From: Acanthopleuribacter pedis
GTDB taxonomy: Bacteria > Acidobacteriota > Holophagae > Acanthopleuribacterales > Acanthopleuribacteraceae
DNA: 64,000 bases
Reading direction: 5' to 3'
Assembly: GCF_017377855.1 (NCBI RefSeq)
Contig: NZ_JAFREP010000010.1
Coordinates: 219,587-283,586 of the forward strand
The position numbers were made by a program, and so were the translations under genes. The notes under the pieces are model-generated. The model was not told where the DNA came from and made no database searches. It worked only from the letters and a program-made list of their open reading frames with translations. Below are positions 1 through 8,270 of this stretch, one piece after another. Within the stretch, counting starts at the first letter, position 1. Each line of letters begins with the position of its first letter.

Positions 1-38
1 TTCTCGCGACGAATCCTTGTGAGAAATCCGGGCTAGGG
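1..38. repeat. End of a terminal-inverted-repeat element cut by the window edge
   Basis: The first bases are, with one mismatch, the reverse complement of the left end of the element at 45500-45709 (TTCTCACAAGAATTCGTCGC...), and the run continues into GTGAGAAATCCGGGCTAG, which matches that element's outer terminal repeat. This appears to be the end of a second copy in the opposite orientation, with the rest lying outside the window. Confidence 0.55.
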
Positions 39-295
39 AAAGTCAGGCCGGTTTGGTGGCGGCTACACACCGCCCTTTGAGATTCGCCATACCCGCCAAC
101 CCAGTCGGCAAATGATGCCGCCCACTGAGTAAGGTGCTCAACGAGACGGTCCCGGTTTGCCGGGTGGGTCCTGGCGAAGGCCGGTGCATCACATTCAATT
201 GGGGTCCAAGAGACGGCCGAGAAATAGGTTCCCCCTAAATAACAGCCCAACTGCCGCCAAATTCCTCGCCTCCAAGTAAATTCCCTCGAGAGATC
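2..295 (-). pseudogene. Possible gene remnant reading off the window edge
   Basis: On the minus strand one frame stays open from just after a TAA at 296-298 to the window edge. Its translation has natural protein composition, for example RDRLVEHLTQWAASFADWV. No ATG start or ribosome binding site is visible, and the frame runs into the repeat at 1-38, so it may be a 5'-truncated gene whose end was rearranged by the element. The family is not recognised. Bases 296-440 hold nothing else I can identify apart from the ribosome binding site of the next gene. Confidence 0.3.
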
Positions 296-440
296 TTATT
301 CTTGCTAGAATTTTCGCAACCAGCTTTTCAACGATCAGCCTTCTCTCACCCGCCGTGGTTCCTTACCCGCCACGTCGGTGGTTTCGGACTTTCGCTACCA
401 TGCTTTGCGCCCGCCCCGCGGGCAGCCAGGAGGAACCCCC

Positions 441-3212
441 ATGTCATCCGCGCGGGCCAATGACCCTCGCCTAAATGTTGACCCGCTTTTTGGCGGGTTA
501 ATCTACACTATCGCCAGTGCTTTTCGCATGCTTGCCCAACACAAAAAGGGGCGCGCCACCCATACCGTCGGTGTCACCGCGCGCGGTACCTTCACCGTTA
601 GCGGCGACAACCTGCCCGCCCACGCGGTGTTTACCCCGGGACGGACCTTCCCCGTCGTGGTGCGCCATGCCTCGATCAAAGGTTTTGACGACGATGCGAT
701 TCGCGACGGTCGCGGCCTGTCCCTGCGCCTGTTCGAAGGCGATGCCGACAGCGAAGATCTCGATCTCCAACCCACGGTCCTCGATGTACTTTCCAGCACC
801 GGTTCCCGCTTCTTTATGAACAACGCGGTGGATTTCGGCCGCTGGGTCGCCGGCGATATGGAAACCCGCGCCGCGCTGGTGGCCGAATTTCCCAAGATCC
901 TGCCAATCTTCCACAAAATCGTCAAAAACCCCGATTCCTTCACCAAGGTTTACTACTACTCCGAAACCACCACCCGGTTCATCGACCATGACGGCAAGCG
1001 CTACCACATGCGCTACCGCTTCCGCAACGCCGACGGCTCCTGCGACAGCGGCGAAATTCCCATTGAGGAAATCACCCTGCCCAAGGATTATGTGGATCGC
1101 CCCACAAGCGATACCCGCCCCAAGGATTACCTGCGCGCCGAATTCACAGAGCAAGTCACCAACGGCGGGGTTAGCTACCTGATGGAAGTCCAGCTCAAAC
1201 CCGAAAGCGAGGACGAAATTTACAACGAAATCGCCCGCGATTGCACGGTTGATTGGACCGAGGCGGAAGCGCCGTTCCTCGAAGTCGGCACCATCAGCCT
1301 CAACCAAATGCTTTCACCCGCCGAGGACGCATCGATCGCCTTTAATGTCGGCAACGCCCCCGAGGCGCTTGGCCTGATCCTCGCCCGCACCCCGTTTGAA
1401 ACAGCCTCGATAAACCACCTGCGTTCGCTTGTTTACGACTTCTCCGCCGCTGTTCGCCAGGGGCGTCCGTTGCCCGCGGGTTTGGCCAACCTCAACAACG
1501 CCGTCACCGGGATGGTGTTCCACCTGGACCAAACCCCGCTCCGCGATACCCTGATCGAAATTTGGCGCGCCGATCCGGTGACCCCACGCCTGATGGCCAC
1601 GACCCGCACCAACCAAAGCGGTCGCTTCAAACACGCCGTGAACTTTAGCGATCCAATGTGGTCTGATCGCCCGCCGATCTTTATCAAAGTGATCCGCAAC
1701 GATACCAGTGACCATCCCGCCGCGGTCCACCAGCAGCCGGCCCCGCCCAACTACGATTTTGGGTTTGTCGCCTTCCCCTATTGGGAATATCAGGTAAATA
1801 GCACCCTGCCGCAAATTTTGCGCAATGACCTGATCGCTTCACCCCAGCCGTTTGTCCCCGCCCAATTAAACGCTTTAATGATGGCTTCCGCCAAATTGGC
1901 GCTGATCCAGGCAGACCACGCCGAGGACACACCCGTCCCACAAGTGCAACAGGATTACGACAGCGCCCTAGGTAAAAACTTAACGGAACGTCTCGAGGAA
2001 GAAACCCCGGGCGGTTCCCGCGGCGATCACTTCTTCGCCTACGCGGTTCTCAACGGGTTTAACCCGGCTTTTTTCAGCCGCGACGGCGATGGTTTGCTCC
2101 ACGTGCGTTACAACTTCGACGATTACGAATTCGACGGAAAACGCACCGCACCCAACGTGCACTTGACCATGGAAGCCCGACCGGACGGCCTGGTCCCACT
2201 CAGCATTGAATACCGGCTACGCCACAAAGAAGCAATTCAACCCGAGGCACTTTCGTTTGCCCCGGCGGTGCTTTCCAAACCTGGCGACGACCATTGGGAA
2301 ACAGCCAAGGCCTATTTCCGCATCGCCGAATTTATTCAAGGCCAGGCACTGGGGCACTTGGGTCGCGGGCACTTGAACGTGGGTCAGTACGCGATTGCCT
2401 TCTACCGAAATATCCAACACAGCCCTATCTACACCTTACTGCACCCCCACCTCAAAGGGGTTACCGCGATTAACGACAAAGGCAACGGCATAATTTTCGG
2501 CAAAACCGGCATCCTGGCCCAACAGTCACCCCTGGTCGCGGATTCGGTGATCAAGTACATGGAAGACGACCTGGGCGCCTGTAACTGGAAGGGTTGGAAA
2601 CCACGGGCGTCCTTGGGTAAGTTCCACCGCTACGGTGCGGTCGGCGAACTCTGGTGGGACCTTTTGGACGACTACGTGGCGGACTTTTTTGCCGAAAATG
2701 CCTCGGCGATTGCCGCCAACTGGGACGAGATCTACCACTTCTCGCAAAACTTGGTGGCGCGCGGCGTGGCCTACCGCGCGACGCCGCTCCCGGACGGCGA
2801 GTCCTGGTACGACGACGGCGAGATCAGCGACCCTGGCGACAACGGCAAAGCGCTGAGCCAGGTCACCAACACAGCGGCCAATCCCACGGAAGCCGATTGG
2901 GACAACCTCAAACAGCTCTGCGTGTATGTCATCTTCCACGCCACGCTCTGGCATTGCTGGCGCAACGACAACCAGGTCAACTTCGGCGGCGAGATCGACT
3001 ATGCGCGGCTGGCCCTGCACTACGACGGCATCGATGCGTCACGGCAACTGTTGGTCACCCACAGCTTGGTTTCGGTGCGCCACGGGTTCGTCACCCGCAA
3101 TGAGGACGGCGACATCCCCGCGCGTTTGATCCGCATGCTGGAAGACGAGGCGGAAGCCTTCCAAGCGGTGAATTACAGCATCGACGCCTTCCGGTCGCGA
3201 ATCAATATTTAA
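441..3212 (+). CDS. Catalase-like (allene oxide synthase type) / lipoxygenase fusion protein
   Basis: This 923-residue protein joins two oxylipin-type domains. Residues ~20-340 resemble catalase-related allene oxide synthase: a distal His41 preceded by Thr40 (THTVGVTARGTF) and a proximal heme-ligand motif R328-x3-Y332. The Thr before the distal His is, as I recall, a mark of coral AOS rather than true catalase. Residues ~345-480 look like a beta-sandwich linker. Residues ~500-923 are a lipoxygenase: H639-x4-H644, then H838 with N842 (or N847), and a C-terminal Ile923, the usual non-heme iron ligands. Lipoxygenase inserts O2 into polyunsaturated fatty acids, and the heme domain would convert the hydroperoxide. 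The start was placed at 441 because AGGAGG lies just upstream; an in-frame start at 378 lacks one. The gene stands alone and converges on the next operon. The product is unknown. Confidence 0.85.
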   Translation: MSSARANDPRLNVDPLFGGLIYTIASAFRMLAQHKKGRATHTVGVTARGTFTVSGDNLPAHAVFTPGRTFPVVVRHASIKGFDDDAIRDGRGLSLRLFEGDADSEDLDLQPTVLDVLSSTGSRFFMNNAVDFGRWVAGDMETRAALVAEFPKILPIFHKIVKNPDSFTKVYYYSETTTRFIDHDGKRYHMRYRFRNADGSCDSGEIPIEEITLPKDYVDRPTSDTRPKDYLRAEFTEQVTNGGVSYLMEVQLKPESEDEIYNEIARDCTVDWTEAEAPFLEVGTISLNQMLSPAEDASIAFNVGNAPEALGLILARTPFETASINHLRSLVYDFSAAVRQGRPLPAGLANLNNAVTGMVFHLDQTPLRDTLIEIWRADPVTPRLMATTRTNQSGRFKHAVNFSDPMWSDRPPIFIKVIRNDTSDHPAAVHQQPAPPNYDFGFVAFPYWEYQVNSTLPQILRNDLIASPQPFVPAQLNALMMASAKLALIQADHAEDTPVPQVQQDYDSALGKNLTERLEEETPGGSRGDHFFAYAVLNGFNPAFFSRDGDGLLHVRYNFDDYEFDGKRTAPNVHLTMEARPDGLVPLSIEYRLRHKEAIQPEALSFAPAVLSKPGDDHWETAKAYFRIAEFIQGQALGHLGRGHLNVGQYAIAFYRNIQHSPIYTLLHPHLKGVTAINDKGNGIIFGKTGILAQQSPLVADSVIKYMEDDLGACNWKGWKPRASLGKFHRYGAVGELWWDLLDDYVADFFAENASAIAANWDEIYHFSQNLVARGVAYRATPLPDGESWYDDGEISDPGDNGKALSQVTNTAANPTEADWDNLKQLCVYVIFHATLWHCWRNDNQVNFGGEIDYARLALHYDGIDASRQLLVTHSLVSVRHGFVTRNEDGDIPARLIRMLEDEAEAFQAVNYSIDAFRSRINI

Positions 3213-3225
3213 GGAGCTTTCTTCG

Positions 3226-3259
3226 CCGCGGTGTTGGGATCCCTATTCCGACACCGCGG
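3226..3259. terminator. Hairpin between convergent genes
   Basis: CCGCGGTGT and ACACCGCGG form a perfect 9-bp stem between the convergent lipoxygenase and sensor kinase genes. There is no clear T tract on either side, so intrinsic termination is plausible but not certain. Confidence 0.4.
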
Positions 3260-3299
3260 TCCTCAGATTGGGGTTCATCCTCCGCGGTTGCGCAGCATG

Positions 3300-4766
3300 T
3301 CACAACAGCGGGAACGCAAACCAAAAGGTGGAGCCCGGTGCTTTGTCCGGGTCGGCTTCTACGCCGATGCGGCCCTGGTGGCGTTCGACAATAGCCCGCG
3401 CGATACTCAGCCCCAAACCCGCGCCCTCCTCGCGGGAACGGCCGTCTTCCAATTGCGCAAACTTTTCAAACAGGCGTGCTTGATCTTTTTTGCGCACACC
3501 CGGTCCCCGATCACAGATGGAAACGCGGGCGAATCCCTCCCACCGACGGGTTTCCACCACGATGGGTTCGTCCTCCGGGGTGAACTTCAGCGCATTGGTC
3601 ACAAGCATCACCAGCACCTGGCGCACCGCGTCGGGATCGGCCAGCACCATCAAGCCGCTCTCGAAAACCCCGCGCTTGATGACGCGTCCCGCCTTTTCCG
3701 CAACGGCACAACACTGGGCCAAACCCTCCATCACCAACTTGTCGGCGGCAATGCGATGCCGCGAAAACTTCTGCGCGCCGCTTTCGATGCGTTTGAGATC
3801 CAACAACCGGTGAATCAGGTTCAAACCCCGATTGGCACTTTCCAAGCCCAAACCCACCCAATGGGCGCTCTCCTCGCTAAGCCCTTCTTCCCGCGCCATT
3901 TCCAAAACCCCGACGATCCCGGAAATCGGCGCACGCAACTCGTTACAGGCAATGGCCAAAAATTCCTCTTTGACCCGTTCGATGGTTTTGGCGCGGGTAC
4001 AATCGCGCACCACCATCAGCACTTGATCCACGCTCATCGGCGCAAAACGCGCCTCGTAGTAATGCGCCGCCGAACCAATCCAACGCTCAAAGGTCAAGGT
4101 GTGAATGCTGCCTTCCGCCAAACAGAGCTTGAGCGTGTCCCCGATAAATTCCAACTCGGGGACAACCGTATCAATCACCAGGCCGGTAAGATCCGCTTGG
4201 TCCGGTCCGCCCGCGTGGGCCAACACTTCTCCGTCCATACGCAACACGAAGACTTGGTCCGGCAAAACCTTCAAGATGCCGCGCAAACGCGCTTCGCTCA
4301 AGCTGAGTTCCGCCTCTTTCTGTTGCAACGCTTCGTGCGCAAGCATTAATTCCCGCGACTTCTGCATCACCTCGCGGTGTTCCTCGGTCCCCGCGCGATA
4401 AGGCCCGATATACAACAAGCGGCGCCTTCCCAGCCGCGTGGCCGTCGCCTGTAACAACCATTCGTTGGCGCGGTCGTGCCCATCCGTCGCCACAAAAGCG
4501 CCGGACTGACAGGTGGCGCCTTCCGCACCGTTCCAAAATGCGGCGGCATCGGTTAAAAAATATTCGAGGTAGGGTAACAACTGGATCAGGTCGGCGGTCG
4601 TGCCGGGCGAGGGTTGTAGGTGGCGCGCGCACCAAGCCGGGGCCACATCGGCGTCCCACACCAAGGCATCTTGGTCGGTCACCTCGCAAACCCAGGTGTC
4701 GAACAACGCCATTTGTTGCTGCAGGACGATCATCCCCTGATTCTCGGAAGGCTCATCAACGCGCAT
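3300..4766 (-). CDS. PAS-type sensor histidine kinase homologue lacking the phospho-acceptor His
   Basis: A 488-residue soluble protein. The N-terminal half holds PAS-like segments and a short coiled coil (~residues 125-150), followed by a HisKA/HATPase core. The ATP-binding region looks complete: N-box LVTNALKFT, G1 DRGPGV, F-box LFEKFAQ and G2 GAGLGLSIA. The H-box reads CNELRAPISG, where kinases have SHELRTP, so the phosphorylated His is Asn275 (AAC, bases 3942-3944). It may be a pseudokinase or a scaffold that only binds ATP. It is the last gene of a four-gene minus-strand operon and starts 3 bp after the GTPase stop, with GGTGAGG as ribosome binding site. No membrane segment is evident. 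The family call is sure; catalytic status is inferred. Confidence 0.85.
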   Translation of the reverse strand: MRVDEPSENQGMIVLQQQMALFDTWVCEVTDQDALVWDADVAPAWCARHLQPSPGTTADLIQLLPYLEYFLTDAAAFWNGAEGATCQSGAFVATDGHDRANEWLLQATATRLGRRRLLYIGPYRAGTEEHREVMQKSRELMLAHEALQQKEAELSLSEARLRGILKVLPDQVFVLRMDGEVLAHAGGPDQADLTGLVIDTVVPELEFIGDTLKLCLAEGSIHTLTFERWIGSAAHYYEARFAPMSVDQVLMVVRDCTRAKTIERVKEEFLAIACNELRAPISGIVGVLEMAREEGLSEESAHWVGLGLESANRGLNLIHRLLDLKRIESGAQKFSRHRIAADKLVMEGLAQCCAVAEKAGRVIKRGVFESGLMVLADPDAVRQVLVMLVTNALKFTPEDEPIVVETRRWEGFARVSICDRGPGVRKKDQARLFEKFAQLEDGRSREEGAGLGLSIARAIVERHQGRIGVEADPDKAPGSTFWFAFPLL

Positions 4767-4769
4767 GGG

Positions 4770-5264
4770 TCACCTCACCATCATCTCGGCCAACGCGCCA
4801 AAGGCCTCGGCAACCTGTTCGCCCGTTTTGGCGCTGGTTCTTTTGACGTGCCAACCGGCGGCGCGGAGTTCTTCCACGCGCGACGCCTCGAGCAGCCATT
4901 CATCTTGTAAATCACATTTGTTGAGCAGCAACAAGCGCGGCAGCGCCCCCATTTCGCGTTGGACCAGGGCGTCGAGTTCCAACACCACATTCAAGGTCGC
5001 GGGACGCGTGCCGTCGACTACAAATAGAAACCCGGAACTGCCGCGTAAATTGGCGAGGCGAACCTTTTGCAAGTCGTCCTGACCATTGAGGTCCCAAATC
5101 ACCAGGGTGGTCTCCCCTTTCTCAGTCGTCACCCGCCGCTTGTCGATTTTCACCCCGATGGTGGTCAGGTATTTTTCCCCAAAAATGCCGTGGACAAATT
5201 GGGCGATCAGGCTCGTTTTCCCGACAGAAAAGCTCCCCAATAAACATACTTTCTTTTGAAGCAT
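4770..5264 (-). CDS. Small Ras-like GTPase
   Basis: A 164-residue Ras/Rab-type GTPase. All G motifs are visible: P-loop G10SFSVGKTS, switch-I Thr in TTIGVKI (34-40), WDLNGQD (57-63; Gln62 corresponds to catalytic Ras Gln61), NKCD (115-118) and TSAK (143-146). The length matches a bare G domain, with no prenylation tail. Bacterial relatives such as MglA switch between GDP and GTP states to control polarity or signalling. It begins 7 bp after the OmpA-like gene ends and is followed 3 bp later by the sensor kinase homologue, so the four products are probably made together. The GTPase-activating partner is not identified; the cytosolic part of the OmpA-like protein is a candidate. Confidence 0.92.
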   Translation of the reverse strand: MLQKKVCLLGSFSVGKTSLIAQFVHGIFGEKYLTTIGVKIDKRRVTTEKGETTLVIWDLNGQDDLQKVRLANLRGSSGFLFVVDGTRPATLNVVLELDALVQREMGALPRLLLLNKCDLQDEWLLEASRVEELRAAGWHVKRTSAKTGEQVAEAFGALAEMMVR

Positions 5265-5271
5265 ACGGCCC

Positions 5272-6966
5272 TCAAGGTTGTTGGAACTGAATGGCTAACA
5301 GGATACGACGGTCTCGGTCCCCGCCGGCGACCGCATTGATGAACCCTTTTACCCGGAAAACATCCGGGGGAATGCCGCGCGTTACAAAAGCGGCGCGCAC
5401 CGACTCAGCCCGTCGCAACGCCAGTTCTTGGTTGTGCGTTCGGCTGCCCGAAGCATCTGTAAATCCTTGGATTTCGACCACAAGTATCTCATTTTGCGCG
5501 CGGGAGATGCTATTCAATTCCGCAACCTTTGCGGCCACCATCGCGATCTCGGCCGTTTGTTCCTCGGATAATTCGGCTTGATCCACCTCAAAGCGGAGTT
5601 CCCAAGCGGTGAGCTCCGCGACCAACAACTCGCTCCGGGTTTTCAAGACCACCACGTCGCGTGCGTCAACGGCGGTCACACCCGCCAGCAGCGGGGCGCC
5701 CGCTTCGAAACGCGCCAGCCACGCGGCATCCGCGCCGCCGGCCGCGCTCAAGCGGCCCTGTCGGTTGAGGGTTAAACGAACCGACAACGGCGGCGCCAAA
5801 CTCCGCCGCGCCCGTTTCAGCACCAGGCTCGGATGCAGCGCGATATACGGGGTGAGTTCCGCCTCCAACCATTGGTATCGGTCGGCAAGCGGCCCGAGCA
5901 CCACGCCCGGGGGCGATGCCAACGGATCGCGAAAGCCCTCCAACTTCAGGTAATTGCCGCGGTCGCGAACCGCCACGATGTGGTACCCGGGCGTGGCGTC
6001 CAATACACCTTGGATCACGGCCAAGCGATGCCGCGTTTGAAAGCTGTAAAACCCAAACCAGCTCACCAAAAACAAAGGCACCAAACCCAAGGCCAACGCA
6101 TACCAAGGCCCGCTTCCCTCTTCACCCACCTGGCGTTCGTAACGCATGGCCCCCAACAGGAACTGACCGACCGTGGCGAAATCTTCTGATTCACCGCGGT
6201 AATCCTGCAAAACGGGCTCAAATTCGAAATGAACCTGTTCCAAGGTATCGCGCAGCACCGCGTGCAGTTCCGCGGGCGGATTGCCGCGGATGACCGCGGC
6301 CAGATAAGCCTTGGGTCCCTGCTCAATCCAGACCTTGAGGCCACCCACTTCCAGGGCGCCGAGCGGTGTTTCCTCAGCAATATCAAATGAATCGCGCACA
6401 AAATCCTGAATCGCGGTAAGCATCGCCGACACCAGTTCTTTGTCCTTGGCGACCTCGGTCGCGCGTGTTTCATGACCCAACAACAGCCCGGACTCCCGAT
6501 GAATCAGCAACACCTGGTCCACCCGGTACACGAAGGTTTGCGCCAACACAATCTCGGCAAAGGTGCGGCCGGTGCGCCAGGCGATCCAGCGCCACTTCAG
6601 ACTTTTGAACGAAATCCGCGTTTCCAAGGCGCCGTTCACGGTTTGGATCAATTGCGACCATGCCTCCCAGACCGCCTTGCGCACCGTGCGGCCGATCACG
6701 GGGTACAGAATTTCGGCCATCAGGCGCGGGTTGCGCCGAATGGTGGTTTGGATGACTTCCTCAAGAATCGGCGCCAGCGCTTGGCCGAGCCGAGACTCGG
6801 CGCCGGCGCTTTGTTTGACGGCAAGCGGCAGGGCTTTCCGCAAATGGGCGGCTAGCCGCGCCGGCTCGCTCAGATCGGCGTCCAGTTCGGTCAGACGCGC
6901 CTGCTCGGGGCTCAGCAACAGGCGCCTCAGCCGCTCAAGCGCCTCCTTTTCCTCGGCATCACCCAT
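5272..6966 (-). CDS. Membrane protein with C-terminal OmpA domain, partner of the Ras-like GTPase
   Basis: A 564-residue protein with three parts. Residues 1-~275 are cytosolic and mostly helical. Within them a stretch from about 165 to 260 (VYRVDQVLLIHRESGLLLG onward) has the alternating pattern of longin/roadblock-type domains that often bind small GTPases; this is a tentative reading. One membrane segment lies near 285-307 (WYALALGLVPLFLVSWFGF). The periplasmic part ends in an OmpA peptidoglycan-binding domain (~455-560) with the typical FTDASG...RRAESV signature. It would link cell wall and cytosol. It sits 7 bp before the GTPase gene and 19 bp after the coiled-coil gene. Confidence 0.85.
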   Translation of the reverse strand: MGDAEEKEALERLRRLLLSPEQARLTELDADLSEPARLAAHLRKALPLAVKQSAGAESRLGQALAPILEEVIQTTIRRNPRLMAEILYPVIGRTVRKAVWEAWSQLIQTVNGALETRISFKSLKWRWIAWRTGRTFAEIVLAQTFVYRVDQVLLIHRESGLLLGHETRATEVAKDKELVSAMLTAIQDFVRDSFDIAEETPLGALEVGGLKVWIEQGPKAYLAAVIRGNPPAELHAVLRDTLEQVHFEFEPVLQDYRGESEDFATVGQFLLGAMRYERQVGEEGSGPWYALALGLVPLFLVSWFGFYSFQTRHRLAVIQGVLDATPGYHIVAVRDRGNYLKLEGFRDPLASPPGVVLGPLADRYQWLEAELTPYIALHPSLVLKRARRSLAPPLSVRLTLNRQGRLSAAGGADAAWLARFEAGAPLLAGVTAVDARDVVVLKTRSELLVAELTAWELRFEVDQAELSEEQTAEIAMVAAKVAELNSISRAQNEILVVEIQGFTDASGSRTHNQELALRRAESVRAAFVTRGIPPDVFRVKGFINAVAGGDRDRRILLAIQFQQP

Positions 6967-6985
6967 GCTACCCGCCGATGCCGAA

Positions 6986-7549
6986 TTAGGATTCGGTCAG
7001 ATTGGAGAGATCCAGTTCATTTTTGAGGCGCATGGACATCTCGCTAAACAAGCCGGCAAGCGCCAGACGGTCCGCCTTGGACGCCCCCAACCGACTCATC
7101 CGTTCTTCAACATCCTCACGCAGGGCATCCAAGCCTTTTTGCAAGGATTCCGAGAGTTGTTGTCCCTGGTGCAGTAAATTCTCGCGTAACTCGCCAACCT
7201 GCTCCTCGAACTGTTCTTCCAGGGCGTTGACCTTCTGGTCGACGGCCCGTTTCTGATCGGCGAGGCGTGTTTCCAAACGCTCGGTATCACCTTCCCTTTT
7301 GCTCTGCTCCTTACGAAGCTTGCCGGACACTTCCTTGAGTTCGCCCTTAAAGAAGGTCTCGAGCATGTCGGTTTGGTTCTTGAGATCGTCGCGCATTTGC
7401 CGCAGTTCGGTCTGCACGGCACTCTCAAGTCCGCTAAAGCGGCGTTCAAATTCCTTGGTTTGGGCACCAAAGAGAATGTCCCGGATTTGGTCTAAGTTGC
7501 CACCGGGCACCATGTTCCCCTCGGCCGGCGGTTGATCCTGATCAGACAT
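6986..7549 (-). CDS. Coiled-coil protein, first gene of the GTPase operon
   Basis: A 187-residue acidic and basic protein, almost entirely predicted coiled coil from about residue 25 to 150, rich in E, K, R, Q and L with heptad-like spacing. No signal peptide or membrane segment is seen. It resembles the coiled-coil proteins found next to OmpA-like and GTPase genes, but I do not recognise a named family. ATG at 7549 was chosen; an in-frame TTG twelve bases upstream is possible, and neither has a strong ribosome binding site. The gap to the next gene is 19 bp, and a promoter probably lies in 7550-7700. Confidence 0.75.
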   Translation of the reverse strand: MSDQDQPPAEGNMVPGGNLDQIRDILFGAQTKEFERRFSGLESAVQTELRQMRDDLKNQTDMLETFFKGELKEVSGKLRKEQSKREGDTERLETRLADQKRAVDQKVNALEEQFEEQVGELRENLLHQGQQLSESLQKGLDALREDVEERMSRLGASKADRLALAGLFSEMSMRLKNELDLSNLTES

Positions 7550-8270
7550 GGAGCACCCCAAAAGTTGTAGTGGTTTGTTAAGCGTATCGCCCCCAAACCG
7601 AAAATCTTAAGCGCTCGTAAAATGCAGATCCGCCCCAAATCGTATTGGCCATATCGATGACCGGGAAGCCAGGATGAAACCGCATACCGGGAAAGGCGCC
7701 CTACTACAAAACGAAAGCACATGGGATCGATAAGAGGCGGTCCCGGCAACCACTCCCGCCGCGTTTTGCGGATAGACCCACACGCTGTTTAGCGGATCGC
7801 GAGGTGCAGGATTTCCCTTGTACGGGGGAACACGCATGCGGATAAGCCCGTCACTCCGTTTCTTGAACACCACATGCTCATCAACCTCACCCTACAACCT
7901 ATATAAATGCATACATTTACGCATGCCTGTCACCACATTGCCCAATACAACCAAGCACTCCAACAAGGCGCTACTCAGCTTGATCCTGCACAGGTGCATC
8001 AACGCTTCCCATCCATCCAAGGCGCTACCTCCGCGTGGACCGGCTCCCTGCCTACCGCCCATCCTCTAACCATCCGAAGATCCTGAGAAATAACGGATAC
8101 CAAGCCAACCCTTCGCTTTTAAGCCGACGATTTCTCAATAATTCCGCTTTGATGGAAACCGCGGACGGGGGCCGCTTTCGCCTTAACCACGATGCTGGTG
8201 GGTCGGCCCCCTTCGGTTGTTGTCCTCACCCAATTCGCCCGCGACGACGCATCCTCGCGGGCGAAAGGGG
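7550..8270. other. Long intergenic stretch with possible coding remnants
   Basis: About 720 bp lie between the GTPase operon and the NRPS-like gene. On the minus strand between ~7870 and ~7600 two frames in succession give protein-like translations, LNSVWVYPQNAAG and then, in another frame, GFPVIDMANTIWGGSAFYE, separated by in-frame stops. This looks like a decayed gene with a frameshift rather than a functional one; the family is not recognised. From 7880 to 8230 I see nothing supportable. Confidence 0.3.
8234..8265 (-). terminator. Hairpin just after the NRPS-like gene
   Basis: TTCGCCCGCG and CGCGGGCGAA form a 10-bp perfect stem five bases after the stop codon of the minus-strand gene. The T run after it is weak, so it may be an inefficient terminator or a 3' stabilising stem. 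Confidence 0.45.

Noticed and set aside
3231..4349. Long plus-strand frame (372 codons) opposite the sensor kinase
   Set aside because: It mirrors the kinase gene on the other strand, lacks a ribosome binding site and has no natural composition, while the minus frame carries complete HATPase motifs.
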